From contig CAMYLV010000009.1 of NCBI GenBank assembly GCA_947259495.1, positions 1 through 64,000 on the forward strand: a stretch of 64,000 bases of DNA, written 5' to 3'. Shown one piece after another: positions 34,801 through 43,762 of the stretch (the stretch's first letter is position 1; each line of letters starts with the position of its first letter). The position numbers and the translations under genes are program-made. The stretch comes from an uncultured Desulfobacterales bacterium. Its GTDB lineage: Bacteria > Desulfobacterota > Desulfobacteria > Desulfobacterales > JAHEIW01. Under the pieces are notes generated by a model. The model made no database searches. It saw only the letters and a program-made list of their open reading frames with translations, and was not told where the DNA came from.

Positions 34801-37800
34801 CTTCGCGGTCCGGTCAATACCGGTTGTCTTACACGGTCACCGATGCCACAAACCATTCCATCGAAGGCGGCTATGTTTTTACGGTACGCGGTAAGGGTGA
34901 TGACGGTGCCGGCTACCGCTTTGCCAAGATCGAATTGATCGCCGATAAGGCCGAATATTCACCCGGGGACACGGTAAGGCTGCAAATCAACACCGATCGC
35001 CAGGGCGCTACGGTAGTACTGTTTGTGCGCCCGGTCAACGGAATATATTTGCCGCCCAAAGTCATCACCCCCACCGGTAAAAGCGCCCGGGAGGCGATTC
35101 GAATTTCAAAAAAAGACATGCCCAACTTCTTTGTGGAAGCGTTCACGGTTTATGACGGCAAGGTACATACGGAGGTCCGTGAAATTGTGGTACCGCCTGA
35201 AAAACGGGTGCTCAACGTGAACGTCACGCCTGCCAAAAAAGACTATCGCCCCGGACAAACGGCCAAACTCAAGGTTCAGCTAACCGATTATTACGGTGAG
35301 CCTTTTCAGGGCTCGGCCGTCATCAGCGTTTATGACCGCGCGGTAGAATATATTTCCGGTGGCTCCAATGTGCCGGAAATTCGTTCATTTTTCTGGAAAT
35401 GGCGACGGCACCATCAATCCTACCAGGAGTCCAGTCTGGCCCGCTGGTTTGCCAATCTGCTTAAAAAAAATGAAACCCCCATGAAACCCATCGGGGTTTT
35501 TGGACATCTAATGCTGCCCGATACAGCCGGAAAAAGTCCCCTGGCCGAGCAGAAAAAGGCCCGCTCCCAAGTGGCCCCTGAAGCCGGGGCTGCCAGGGCC
35601 CCCGCGCCGGCCGAGGCCGGTGAGGCCGACGCCGCTTTTCGGCAAAAATCTGATGAAACCGGCCGCTTGGCCGACAAAGAATCATCGGCTGCCGAAAATC
35701 TTGTTCAGCCAACGGTGCGCACCCAATTTGCCGACACCGCCTTCTGGTCGGGCAACATCAGCACCGACGCGCAGGGCATGGCTGAAGTGGCATTTGACAT
35801 GCCCGAAAACCTGACCGGCTGGCAGGTGAAAGTCTGGGCCATGGGGCACGGAACCAGAGTCGGCCAGGGAGATGCTGATCTGGTTACCCGCAAGGATCTG
35901 ATCGTGCGCCTCCAGGCCCCCCGATTTTTTGTGGAAACCGATGAGGTGGTTTTGTCGGCCAACGTCCATAATTATCTAAAGCGCCGCAAATCCGCAAAAG
36001 TTGTGCTGGAGCTGGACGGTGGCTGTCTGGTTTTGGTTAACGGCCAAAAACAAACCCGGTCGGTATCCATTGACGCCAGCGGTGAAAAGCGGGTGGACTG
36101 GCACGTTAAGGTCCTCAAAGAAGGCGAGGCCGTGGTGCGCATGAAGGCGCTGACCGATGAAGAATCAGATGCCATGCAGATGCGCTTTCCGGTTTACGTC
36201 CACGGCATGGTCAAGCAGGTGCCCAAAAGCGGTGTCATCCGCACCGAGCAGACCCGGGCCCAAATCCAATTTCAGGTGCCGGCGGCCCGGCGGGTGGCCC
36301 AATCGCACCTGGAGCTGCGCTATTCACCGACGCTGGCCGGTGCCATGGTGGATGCCCTACCATACCTGGTCAGCTATCCTTACGGCTGCACCGAACAGAC
36401 CTTAAATCGTTTTTTGCCCACCGTGATCACCCAGCAAACTTTGAAGCGCATGGGTGTCAATTTAGCAGACATTCAAAACAAACGCACCAACCTGAATGCT
36501 CAGGAAATCGGCGATGATCAACAGCGCGCCTTGCAATGGCGCCGCTATGATCACAACCCGGTATTTGACGAAGATGAAGTCGCATCCATGGTCACCGCCG
36601 GCGTTAAACGCCTGGTTGCCATGCAGCTTTCCGACGGCGGTTGGGGCTGGTTCAGCGGCTACGGTGAACATTCCTATCCCCATACCACCGCCCTGGTCAT
36701 CCATGGGCTGCAAATCGCCCGGGAAAACGGGGTGACCGTCCCCGGCGGTGTGATCGCAAGGGGAGTGCAGTGGCTCAAAGAATATCAGGCCAAAGAAATT
36801 GAGCGCCTGAACCTCTGGGACCGCACCAAAAAGAAAGGCAAATCCCATGCCGACAATCTGGATGCCTTTGTCTACATGGTGCTAAGCGATGAAGCCCTGG
36901 AAAACAAACTAATGCGGAACTATCTGTACCGCGATCGCAATTCGCTGGCGGTCTATGCCAAGGCCATGTACGGCATGGCGCTGGTCAAGGTTGAAGACAA
37001 TGATAAACTGGCCATGGTCGTAAAAAATATTGAACAGTTTCTGGTTGTCGACGACGAAAACCAGACCGCCTACCTGAATCTTCCCAACAACCATTACTGG
37101 TGGTACTGGTATGGCTCCGAATACGAAGCTCACGCCTATTACCTGAAGCTGTTGTCGCGCACCGACCCGGCCGGCAAAAAAGCGTCCGGCCTGGTCAAAT
37201 ATCTGCTCAACAATCGCAAGCATGCCACCTACTGGAACAGCACCCGGGATACGGCCGTGATCGTGGAAGCCTTTGCCGATTATCTGGCGGCCAGCGGTGA
37301 GGCCGCACCGGATTTAACCCTGGACATCTTTTTTAATGACCGCAAAGTAAAAACCGTTCGGATTAATGCCCAAAACCTGTTTACCTTCGACAACAAGTGG
37401 GTCCTGGAAGGCAAACAAATTTCCAGCGGCACCCATACGCTGAAGCTTAAAAAATCCGGCCGGGGTTCCGTCTACTTTAATGCCTATCTGGATTATTTTT
37501 CCCTGGAAGACTTTATCACCAAAGAAGGTCTGGAGATCAAAGTCCAGCGCCGGGTTTTCCGGTTAACAGAAATCGACAAGAAAATTAAAGCTGTCGGCTC
37601 GCGCGGGCAGGTGGTCGACCGCCGGGTTGAAAAATACGAGCGCCAACAGCTTGAAAATAGGGCGACCGTAAAAAGCGGCGAGCTGGTTGAAGTTGAGCTG
37701 ATCATCGACAGCAAAAACGATTATGAATACCTGGTCTTTGAGGATCTGAAGGCCGCCGGCTTTGAGCCGGTTGAGGTGCGCAGCGGCTACACCGGAAATG

Positions 37801-38006
37801 AAATGGGGGCGTATGTGGAATTTCGCGATCAAAAGGTGGCTTTTTTCGTGCGCCGCCTGGCGCGCGGCAAACACAGTGTCAGCTATCGGCTGCGGGCTGA
37901 GATTCCGGGCAAATTCAGCGCTCTGCCCACCAGAGCCTATGCCATGTATGCACCAGAGCTAAAAGCCAATTCCGATGAGATTAAGCTGATTGTTCGTGAT
38001 AATTAG
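31881..38006 (+). CDS. Alpha-2-macroglobulin family protein, very large
   Basis: The 2041-aa protein begins with a signal peptide ('NSIFLITALLLIAAPAGA', no lipobox Cys), so it is periplasmic or secreted rather than lipid-anchored. A ~500-residue TPR-like N-terminal region comes first. Macroglobulin domains follow ('MTDRPVYRPAQTVKFKAWVR' marks a bait-region/MG start), then the A2M domain ('TAFWSGNISTDAQGMAEVAF', 'ENLTGWQVKVWAMG'). The thioester site is 'YPYGCTEQTLNRF' (Cys-Thr-Glu-Gln), and a terpenoid-cyclase-like TED domain and receptor-like domain end the chain. It would trap proteases by a thioester. No pbpC is adjacent. It has an odd aromatic-rich insertion at residues ~786-830. Antisense ORFs of 243 and 371 aa within it are shadows. 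Confidence 0.92.
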   Translation: MKLKNSIFLITALLLIAAPAGAEDAAHLQIRRQAQEAYTDGNWQDAFELYRQLSLATNADPNMVGPDFTRAWQCLRQLNRLQELDGFREAVIERHTANWRLLLAAARSYSQNNHWGYMIAGEFQRGHHRGGGKYVNAVARDRVRALQLLQQAMAPAELDLKKAEAAAFYMEFARIVQQYRGTVQAWRLQYLTDLIRLPDYEPGYGYHYNSRTRGAPADTEGQPVYHRLPKGFETAGSDGERWRWLLTRAVALNPALKTSVDYTWTAFLHQQFGVQTLADYGILYGRGRPLDKEAQKKDKSGAYAVHTLTDGETIAKLAVGVRRFDMPAEFNFILKFKKILENSNNGYTGNAARALAQIYENRRQYESAVQYWQLYQKYDRSAARQHIDQITKNWGVFESAGTQPAGATPQVEYRYRNGRSVAFSAHRIRVKRLLEDVKTYIRSKPWRLDWQRINLNNIGWRIVNANQTKYIGQRVANWQLDLDPDKGHWDRRVTVHFPNSLKTAGAYLVTAQMQDGNIARIIIWVADTVIVKKPLQQQMLYYVADAVSGKVLPSVNLEFFGYRTRSIKGTNRYHIIHRDLKKETDKNGLVIVKPAQMAQNMSWLTTATTRAGRLAFLGFSNVWYPNYYDSEYNQTKTLIMTDRPVYRPAQTVKFKAWVRHARYDKDDASAFAGQRFNVRIHNPKNEQIYSQSLTADAYGGIAGEFKIPAEAALGVYRISHGRSSVYGGQTFRVEEYKKPEFEVSVEAPAEPVMLGEKINATIKAVYYFGSPVTEARVKYKVLRSEYDSRWYPQFYWDWFYGPGYWWYAYDYPWYPGWRDWGCRRPIWTWWPHWPQQQPEIVADGEVDIGPDGTVSIPIDTALAKLIHGDSDHRYTIKAEVRDQSRRTIVGQGQVLVARKPFKVYAWLDRGYYRVGDTIQASFKAQTLSQEPVGGRGRLKLLRITYKNNQPQETEVASWVLNADDQGNAALQIQASRSGQYRLSYTVTDATNHSIEGGYVFTVRGKGDDGAGYRFAKIELIADKAEYSPGDTVRLQINTDRQGATVVLFVRPVNGIYLPPKVITPTGKSAREAIRISKKDMPNFFVEAFTVYDGKVHTEVREIVVPPEKRVLNVNVTPAKKDYRPGQTAKLKVQLTDYYGEPFQGSAVISVYDRAVEYISGGSNVPEIRSFFWKWRRHHQSYQESSLARWFANLLKKNETPMKPIGVFGHLMLPDTAGKSPLAEQKKARSQVAPEAGAARAPAPAEAGEADAAFRQKSDETGRLADKESSAAENLVQPTVRTQFADTAFWSGNISTDAQGMAEVAFDMPENLTGWQVKVWAMGHGTRVGQGDADLVTRKDLIVRLQAPRFFVETDEVVLSANVHNYLKRRKSAKVVLELDGGCLVLVNGQKQTRSVSIDASGEKRVDWHVKVLKEGEAVVRMKALTDEESDAMQMRFPVYVHGMVKQVPKSGVIRTEQTRAQIQFQVPAARRVAQSHLELRYSPTLAGAMVDALPYLVSYPYGCTEQTLNRFLPTVITQQTLKRMGVNLADIQNKRTNLNAQEIGDDQQRALQWRRYDHNPVFDEDEVASMVTAGVKRLVAMQLSDGGWGWFSGYGEHSYPHTTALVIHGLQIARENGVTVPGGVIARGVQWLKEYQAKEIERLNLWDRTKKKGKSHADNLDAFVYMVLSDEALENKLMRNYLYRDRNSLAVYAKAMYGMALVKVEDNDKLAMVVKNIEQFLVVDDENQTAYLNLPNNHYWWYWYGSEYEAHAYYLKLLSRTDPAGKKASGLVKYLLNNRKHATYWNSTRDTAVIVEAFADYLAASGEAAPDLTLDIFFNDRKVKTVRINAQNLFTFDNKWVLEGKQISSGTHTLKLKKSGRGSVYFNAYLDYFSLEDFITKEGLEIKVQRRVFRLTEIDKKIKAVGSRGQVVDRRVEKYERQQLENRATVKSGELVEVELIIDSKNDYEYLVFEDLKAAGFEPVEVRSGYTGNEMGAYVEFRDQKVAFFVRRLARGKHSVSYRLRAEIPGKFSALPTRAYAMYAPELKANSDEIKLIVRDN

Positions 38007-38029
38007 TGCCCATCCGAAAATATAATGAA

Positions 38030-38145
38030 CCTCCCTGCAGCTTGCTGCAGGGTATCAAATTTGATTTAATCTTTTCCCCTCACCCTAACCCTCTCCCCAA
38101 GGAGAGGGAATCGGTGGGTGACCCTGTAGCGCGCTACAGGGAATT
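38030..38145. repeat. Stack of three perfect palindromic hairpins after the A2M gene
   Basis: CCCTGCAGCTTGCTGCAGGG, CCCTCTCCCCAAGGAGAGGG and CCCTGTAGCGCGCTACAGGG occur within about 110 bp. The middle one lies in the widespread CACCCTAACCCTCTCCCC motif. They may terminate A2M transcription. Confidence 0.8.
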
Positions 38146-38251
38146 ATCAATTTAAAGGACGGAAGGTGGGGGATTTCACAAGGGCGGGTTGGGTGGATGG
38201 CCCATTACAGCTGTACCCGCTATCAGCCAATTTACGTTGAATATGAGCAGC

Positions 38252-38590
38252 TTAGAAGCGCGGCAGGTGCAGTTCGTCAATATGGTGTTTATTTTCCCTG
38301 ACAAAATGATTGACGTAAGGCGGAACCACCTGCCGGTTCAAATAGTATTTAAAATCCGTATCTATTTTATCTTTGGAAACGGTGGCAACCGGCCAGTCCT
38401 CGGCAGATTTACAGAAAACATCATATTCGCTGTTTCCGGTCACGCGCGAAATTTTATACAGGTAAAACTCCATTGAGTCCTGATGCTTCTGGATTTTTCG
38501 GGCATTTAATTTATACAGGGCTACCAGTCCCATCCCCGCCAGCAGGGCAATGCACACGCTGCCAATTACATTTATGATTTCAGTAAACAT
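38252..38590 (-). CDS. Small membrane protein
   Basis: I start at 'MFTEIINVIGSVCIALLAGM', because GGAGAAAG lies just upstream; the ORF runs 42 residues further without support. The ~112-aa product has one N-terminal membrane span and a charged soluble domain ('SMEFYLYKISRVTGNSEYDV', 'FKYYLNRQVVPPYVNHFVRE'). Not recognised. The reverse modular repeat at 38770-38880 lies upstream of it on the same strand. Confidence 0.65.
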   Translation of the reverse strand: MFTEIINVIGSVCIALLAGMGLVALYKLNARKIQKHQDSMEFYLYKISRVTGNSEYDVFCKSAEDWPVATVSKDKIDTDFKYYLNRQVVPPYVNHFVRENKHHIDELHLPRF

Positions 38591-38769
38591 CGATCTTTCT
38601 CCGAAAAATTTTTTCCACAATAGATATCGGTAAAGTCGTCCGTGTTCCTTAGACCCATAAATGGGATAATTCAGCCCGGCAGCAGGATTATCCTGAACAA
38701 GGACGAATTCAGCCAAAATGCCGGGGGTATATGATAAGCACGAAGTAAAAATTGCAAATCACATGCCAT

Positions 38770-38880
38770 TATAGTGGTTGTCAAAAAAACGTTGCGTTAA
38801 TCCAACGTTTTTTTCTACAACCACTTATACCCCAATTCCGTAATTGGGTGGTTTTTAACCGGGTGCTTTGCACCCGGATA
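38770..38880. repeat. Modular palindromic repeat, copy 2 (reverse orientation)
   Basis: TATAGTGGTTGTCAAAAAAACGTT...AACGTTTTTTTCTACAACCACTTATACCCCAATTCC is followed by the perfect hairpin CCGGGTGCTTTGCACCCGG. The A-type left module (with CCGGGTGC hairpin) matches copy 4 at 43341. Confidence 0.9.
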
Positions 38881-39178
38881 TCTTAAGCGCCAGATGTCCC
38901 TCACAAAGCTTTGCCGCATCGATGGTGGGGTCACCGCATCAGCAGTATTGTGGACTCCGCAAAATCCGTCAAATTACAGTCCTTAATGCTACCCGGCAAC
39001 GTCAGGATTTTGGCAGGATTGAATAAAATAGATCCAAAACCGACGTGGCGCTGCGATTCCAAATAAGCGTGCATCGGTTGGACGGCTTGCCTGCGGCGTC
39101 TTTGATGCTTAAGATTTCCTCATCATTCAATCAAACAAATTAACGGGTGCAGGCTGCGCCCGATTTCATTTAACGTAT

Positions 39179-39283
39179 TTCTGCCGCTTTTCATATTAAT
39201 GTTCCGAATGGCGGAATTGCGGCATAAATAGTTGTAGAAAAAGAACGTTTTTATATCGGAACGTTTTTTTGACAACCACTATA
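39179..39283. repeat. Modular palindromic repeat, copy 3 (forward)
   Basis: It starts TTCTGCCGCTTTTCATATTAATGTTCCG and ends TTGACAACCACTATA, 15 bp before the start codon of the SLC13-type gene. Left module is B-type, as in copy 5. Confidence 0.9.
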
Positions 39284-39297
39284 GAAGGACTTTTACC

Positions 39298-41658
39298 GTG
39301 ACGCCGGAAATTGTACTGGTTTTGTCGATCCTGGCAATAGCGATCGTGTTTTTAATCAGCGAATGGATCCCGATGGAGGTCACCGCTTTGCTGGCACTGG
39401 GCGCTGTGGCCTTGACCGGTCTGGTCACGCCGGTTGAAGCGCTCGCGGGTTTCAGCAACCCGGCGGTTATTACGGTGTGGGCGGTCTTTATTCTCAGCGG
39501 CGGTTTGACCCGAACGGGTGTTGCCAATGTCATTGGTCGCTTTGTCCTACGCCTGGCGGGCGACAGTCAAACGGTCATGGTCATCGTTATCATGCTAACA
39601 GCCGGGGTGATGTCGGCTATCATGAACAATGTGGCGGTTGCGGCTCTGATGCTGCCGGTGGTCATGGATATTGCCCGCCACACCGGCAGTCCGCCCTCCC
39701 GGCTGTTGATGCCGCTGGCATATGGTTCGCTGTTGGGCGGTCTTACCACGCAGATCGGCACCCCCCCCAACATTCTGGTCACCGACGCCCTGCGCGATGC
39801 AGGACTCAAGCCCTACACCTTTTTTGATTTTACGCCCATCGGCCTGATCATCATGTTTGGCGGCATCGCCGTTATGACCTTTATCGGCCGTTACCTGCTG
39901 CCGCAGCGAGACGTCGCCAAAGATTCATCCCGCGCCAAGGGGGTCGACTGGCAGTCTCAAGACGATCCGGGAGAACAGCTGTTTAAAATCCGTATCCCGG
40001 CAGCCTCGAATCTGATCAACAAAACCCTGGCAGACAGCCGCATGGGATCGATCCTGGGCTGGAATGTTATCGGTATTACGCGCCATGAGCGCACCATCCT
40101 GGCGCCCGGGCCTTCCGATATTTTGCAGGCCAATGACCTGTTGACCGTTGAGGGCCGCATTGAAAATTTAGATGACCTGAAAAGCTGGCAGCAGTTGATT
40201 GTTGAAGACCAAAAAATCGATATAACCGAACCGTATTCGGATGAGATCAAAATCGGTGAAGTCCGCGTGCCGCCCGCCTCCCGGTTTGTGGGCAAAACCC
40301 TGAATGTCATGGAGTTTCGCACTCAATTTGGTGCCAATGTGCTGGCCATTTACCGCAACGGCAGCACCAAACGCACCCATCTGTCGGATGATCCCCTGCA
40401 GCCCCAGGATCGGCTGCTGGTGGCCGGTCATCAGGAGCGCCTGGAGGCGCTCAGGGAAACATCCGGATTCGATCAATTTCGCTTTGTTCCCCGCCAGGAA
40501 CTGATCGATGCTTATCATCTACATGAACGCCTGATGGTCATGCGGGTACCGCCGGACTCGCCGCTGGCTGGAAAATCACTCAAACACAGCCGTCTGGGAG
40601 ATGCGCTGGGCAGCCGGGTCCTGGGGATCATGCGGGGAAACGATCCCATCGTCATGCCGGAGCCCCAGGAAGTCCTGCAGGCTGACGATCGGCTGGCGGT
40701 TGAAGGTCGTCTGCGGGATTTTGAAGAATTGCAGGAACTTGAAAAACTGCAAATTGAACGGCGCACCCGCCCGGATATTCAATCACTGGTTTCGGGAAAT
40801 TTCGGCGTGGTGGAGGCTATCCTTTCCCCCCAGACAACTCTGGTGGGAAAAACCTTGCGCCAGTTGAATTTCCGTGAAAAATACGGTTTGAATGTTCTGG
40901 CCATCTGGCGCCGGGGCAACGCATTTCGGTCCGATCTGCGCGATATGGACCTGCGCTTCGGCGATGCTATCCTGCTACTGGGCCCGCGCGACAAACTCCA
41001 GCTGCTGGGCCGCGAGCCGGATTTTGTGGTTTTGACCGAAATGGCCCAGGAGGAATTACGGCTGGAGAAAATAAAAATCTCCGTTTTTATCATGGTGGCG
41101 GTTCTATTTCCGGTCATCATGGGATGGGTACCCATCTACATCGCTGCGGTGGTGGGAGCCGCTTTGATGGTCCTTTGCGGCTGCCTGACTATGGAAGAGG
41201 CCTACCGGCAAATCGAGTGGAAGGCCGTATTTTTAATCGCCGGCATGTTGCCCCTGGGAACGGCCCTGGATCAAACCGGCGCCGCCCGGATGATCGCCGA
41301 AACAGTTGTCGCGCTGGTGGGTCCTTTTGGTCCTACAGCAGTGATGTTCGGCCTGGTGGCCTTGACTTTTGCGGCCACCTGTTTTGTTCCCACCGCCGCC
41401 CTGATCGTTCTGATGGCGCCCATCGTATTGAGCACCGCGGCCAACACGGGGATGTCTCCTTATGCGCTGCTGATGGCGGTGGCCATGGCCGCCTCAGCCA
41501 GTTTTATGACCCCTATATCGCACCCGGCCAATATTCTGGTGATGGGGCCTGGGGGATATCGTTTTCTGGATTATATCAAGGTCGGCGGTCTGCTGACCCT
41601 GGTCATTTTGCTGATCATCGTTTTTGTGCTACCCTATTTCTGGCCCCTGGCCGGCTGA
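39298..41658 (+). CDS. SLC13/DASS-family anion permease with RCK_C (TrkA-C) domains
   Basis: The 786-aa protein starts at GTG behind AGAAGGA. The N-terminal half-transporter ('ITVWAVFILSGGLTRTGVAN', 'MNNVAVAALMLPVVM', 'GTPPNILVTDALRDAG') is followed by about four TrkA-C domains (e.g. 'RIPAASNLINKTLADSRMGS', 'VRVPPASRFVGKTLNVMEFR') in residues ~215-590. A second membrane half closes it ('ATCFVPTAALIVLMAPIVL', 'PISHPANILVMGPGGYRF'). Such fused proteins transport sulfate, dicarboxylates or similar anions, with the cytosolic TrkA-C part sensing a ligand. The modular repeat ends 15 bp upstream of the start. Confidence 0.9.
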   Translation: MTPEIVLVLSILAIAIVFLISEWIPMEVTALLALGAVALTGLVTPVEALAGFSNPAVITVWAVFILSGGLTRTGVANVIGRFVLRLAGDSQTVMVIVIMLTAGVMSAIMNNVAVAALMLPVVMDIARHTGSPPSRLLMPLAYGSLLGGLTTQIGTPPNILVTDALRDAGLKPYTFFDFTPIGLIIMFGGIAVMTFIGRYLLPQRDVAKDSSRAKGVDWQSQDDPGEQLFKIRIPAASNLINKTLADSRMGSILGWNVIGITRHERTILAPGPSDILQANDLLTVEGRIENLDDLKSWQQLIVEDQKIDITEPYSDEIKIGEVRVPPASRFVGKTLNVMEFRTQFGANVLAIYRNGSTKRTHLSDDPLQPQDRLLVAGHQERLEALRETSGFDQFRFVPRQELIDAYHLHERLMVMRVPPDSPLAGKSLKHSRLGDALGSRVLGIMRGNDPIVMPEPQEVLQADDRLAVEGRLRDFEELQELEKLQIERRTRPDIQSLVSGNFGVVEAILSPQTTLVGKTLRQLNFREKYGLNVLAIWRRGNAFRSDLRDMDLRFGDAILLLGPRDKLQLLGREPDFVVLTEMAQEELRLEKIKISVFIMVAVLFPVIMGWVPIYIAAVVGAALMVLCGCLTMEEAYRQIEWKAVFLIAGMLPLGTALDQTGAARMIAETVVALVGPFGPTAVMFGLVALTFAATCFVPTAALIVLMAPIVLSTAANTGMSPYALLMAVAMAASASFMTPISHPANILVMGPGGYRFLDYIKVGGLLTLVILLIIVFVLPYFWPLAG

Positions 41659-41742
41659 CAGTGATCAATCAATGCAATCATAACACGCCGACCCCTTGTC
41701 GACGGGTCGTGTTGAAGGTCATCGCGTAAAGGAGGTGGCACA

Positions 41743-42987
41743 ATGGGTTATCTGATCGGAGAGACTCTCGTATATCTGATATTGGCGGCGATCATCGGAG
41801 CCGCCATTGCCTGGTTACTGCGGGGGGTGGGCTGTCGCTCCAGTGAAAATCAGCTCAAGACGGAGCTTGAACAAACCCGCAGCGCACTGGAAACTGCCGA
41901 AACCAACGGGCGTTCGCTTGAAAGCGCGCTCAACGAGCTGCGTGCTGAGATGGACAGTGAAGCCCGCAAACTTGAGGCCAGAATCAGGGGACTGGAAATC
42001 GAAAACGGCAAGCTCCAAGAGACACTCAGCGAACTGGAACCCCTGCCGGGCAGAGTTCAGGAGTGCGATACCATCATCGGCCACTGGGAAAGAGATTTTC
42101 AAAACCTTCAACAGCAGAGTGAGAGCGAAATTGCCAAACTGCAAGATAAAATTGCCGGGCTGGAACCGTTGCAGGCGGAGCTGGAAAACTCTCAAAAAGC
42201 ATATACGAAACTCAGCACTGAACTTCAGGCGTTACAAACCGTTGCACATCAGGAAAATCGAAAAGCACTACAAATTTCAAATCTGCAAAATGAGATTAAA
42301 AAATTGCAGTCCGTGTCGGCAAAGATAAAAGAGCGCGATACAACCGTGGAGCACCTCCAAAGCCAGTTGCGCTCCCAAGCCAAAACCAAGGATGAAGAAA
42401 TTGCACGCCTGCAAAAGGAGCTACAAACGCAGCACCGCAGCCGGCGGAAAAAAATTGACGCACTTGCTGAAAGGCTAACTAAAATCGAGCACCTGCCGCA
42501 AACCCTGGCCGAGCGCCAGCAGAAAATTACCCGTTTGCAGGAACAGCTGGGCAATGTGGAGCAACAAAAAAACCAGGAGCTGAGCGTGCTCAAGGCTAAA
42601 ATCAAAACGCTTGAGCCCTTTAAGGCGGCAGCTCAAGAACACAGCCGCGAGGTCGATCAGCTCAAACAACAGCTGGCAGCCGGCAAAAGCCGGGCAAAAC
42701 CCGCTGCCGGTGCAACAAAATCAGGCAAGCGTCCCCGGAAAAAGCAATTGTACACACCGCCGAAAGAAAAAGATGATCTCAAGCTCATCTATGGCATTGG
42801 TCCGGTAATGGAGCGGACCCTAAACAAACTGGGGGTGACTTCCTTTCAGCAGATAGCCAAATTTTCCCGCAAAGATATCGAACGCGTCGCCGGGGCGCTG
42901 CAATCCTTTCCAGATCGCATCATGCGCGATAACTGGGTCGGAGGTGCCAAAAAAGAATATCGCAAAAAATACGGTAAAACGCTTTAG
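41743..42987 (+). CDS. Membrane-anchored coiled-coil protein with helix-hairpin-helix-type C-terminus
   Basis: The 414-aa protein starts at ATG behind AAAGGAGGTGG. An N-terminal membrane anchor ('LVYLILAAIIGAAIAWLLRG') is followed by a ~300-residue coiled coil (Glu/Gln/Leu heptads) and a basic linker. A small C-terminal domain ('DLKLIYGIGPVMERTLNKLG', then 'FQQIAKFSRKDIERVAGAL') is of the helix-hairpin-helix/DUF4332 kind that binds nucleic acid or ribosomal components. It lies 84 bp after the SLC13-type gene. Role unknown; it could tether DNA to the membrane. Confidence 0.75.
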   Translation: MGYLIGETLVYLILAAIIGAAIAWLLRGVGCRSSENQLKTELEQTRSALETAETNGRSLESALNELRAEMDSEARKLEARIRGLEIENGKLQETLSELEPLPGRVQECDTIIGHWERDFQNLQQQSESEIAKLQDKIAGLEPLQAELENSQKAYTKLSTELQALQTVAHQENRKALQISNLQNEIKKLQSVSAKIKERDTTVEHLQSQLRSQAKTKDEEIARLQKELQTQHRSRRKKIDALAERLTKIEHLPQTLAERQQKITRLQEQLGNVEQQKNQELSVLKAKIKTLEPFKAAAQEHSREVDQLKQQLAAGKSRAKPAAGATKSGKRPRKKQLYTPPKEKDDLKLIYGIGPVMERTLNKLGVTSFQQIAKFSRKDIERVAGALQSFPDRIMRDNWVGGAKKEYRKKYGKTL

Positions 42988-43340
42988 CAGATTTGGATAA
43001 TTAGGATGGGATGGGGGTGTCAGGGAAAAGATCACCTCGCGGAGTCAATGTCAATTAAGAAAATGTAAAGGGGGATATACTGACCCGAACCAGAGACAAA
43101 AGCAGAATTGGCATAGGACTCATGTATAAGGCGTCGGCTTCCTGTTATATACTTTCCTCCATCCGGAAAAGATTATCCCCCCCTGAAGGCCACATGCTGT
43201 TTGACATGGTTTTAAGCACCTTATCGGATGATAAGCGCTCGTGGCTTAAAACAGCCATGGCAGCATGGATTTCCCCTTAAGAAAAACCAGTGATTTGCCG
43301 ATATTATTGCAGGCAAAAAGCCAGGGAGATTTTTCGATAA
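42988..43340. other. Intergenic region with one weak small ORF
   Basis: Between the coiled-coil gene and the modular repeat there is only one small frame from ATG 43122 to TAA 43280 (52 aa, 'LSSIRKRLSPPEGHMLFDMV'). It has a possible upstream extension and an AAAGGGGG nearby. I do not regard it as established. Confidence 0.35.
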
Positions 43341-43449
43341 TTCGGGTGCAAAGCACCCGGTTTGAAAACACCCAAATACGGAATTGGGGTATTAGTGGTT
43401 GTAGAAAAAAACGTTGGACTAACAGAACGTTTTTCTGACAAACACTATA
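43341..43449. repeat. Modular palindromic repeat, copy 4 (forward)
   Basis: It begins with hairpin CGGGTGCAAAGCACCCGG, then CACCCAAATACGGAATTGGG, then TAGTGGTTGTAGAAAAAAACGTT...AACGTTTTTCTGACAAACACTATA. It ends 21 bp before the HTH gene start. It is nearly identical to reverse copy 2. Confidence 0.9.
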
Positions 43450-43469
43450 AAGGACTGCAGGTGGAATTT

Positions 43470-43751
43470 ATGATTAATGATCACATCGTACAGCGCAGAA
43501 GCGGTGAAGATCGGCGTAAAAAACACGACAGACGCAGCGGTTTTGACCGACGTACCGGGAGCTTTGCCAAAGGATTTGATGAAAATGGCCAGGAAAACGT
43601 CTATACCACCAAAGAGGCCTGTGAATATCTTAAGATTTCGCGCCCCACCTATCTCAAGTACATTGCGGAAGGCCGCCTCAGAGCCATTAAAGTCGGCCGC
43701 GGTTGGCGCACGCTCAAAACCGAACTGGACCGGTTTTTACGCGGAGACTAA
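43470..43751 (+). CDS. Excisionase/MerR-type helix-turn-helix DNA-binding protein
   Basis: I start at ATG 43470 (AGGTGGAATTT upstream); the longer ORF is read from the repeat. The 93-aa protein has an N-terminal Arg/Asp-rich segment ('RRSGEDRRKKHDRRSGFDRR') followed by an excisionase-family helix-turn-helix: 'YTTKEACEYLKISRPTYLKY' then 'GRLRAIKVGRGWRTLKTELD'. Likely a transcription regulator or accessory factor. No integrase or phage gene is adjacent. Confidence 0.85.
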   Translation: MINDHIVQRRSGEDRRKKHDRRSGFDRRTGSFAKGFDENGQENVYTTKEACEYLKISRPTYLKYIAEGRLRAIKVGRGWRTLKTELDRFLRGD

Positions 43752-43762
43752 ATCTTTTCTAC

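Larger units (their letters stand above)
38591..39297. other. Intergenic region framed by two modular repeats
   Basis: About 700 bp without a supported gene. It is bounded by an inverted pair of modular repeats (38770-38880 reverse, 39179-39283 forward), about 300 bp apart. Such an arrangement resembles a composite element but I see no transposase. Confidence 0.6.

Noticed and set aside
43122-43280. 52-aa ORF between the coiled-coil gene and the modular repeat
   Set aside because: Weak start signal and no homology seen; kept only as a remark in the intergenic entry.
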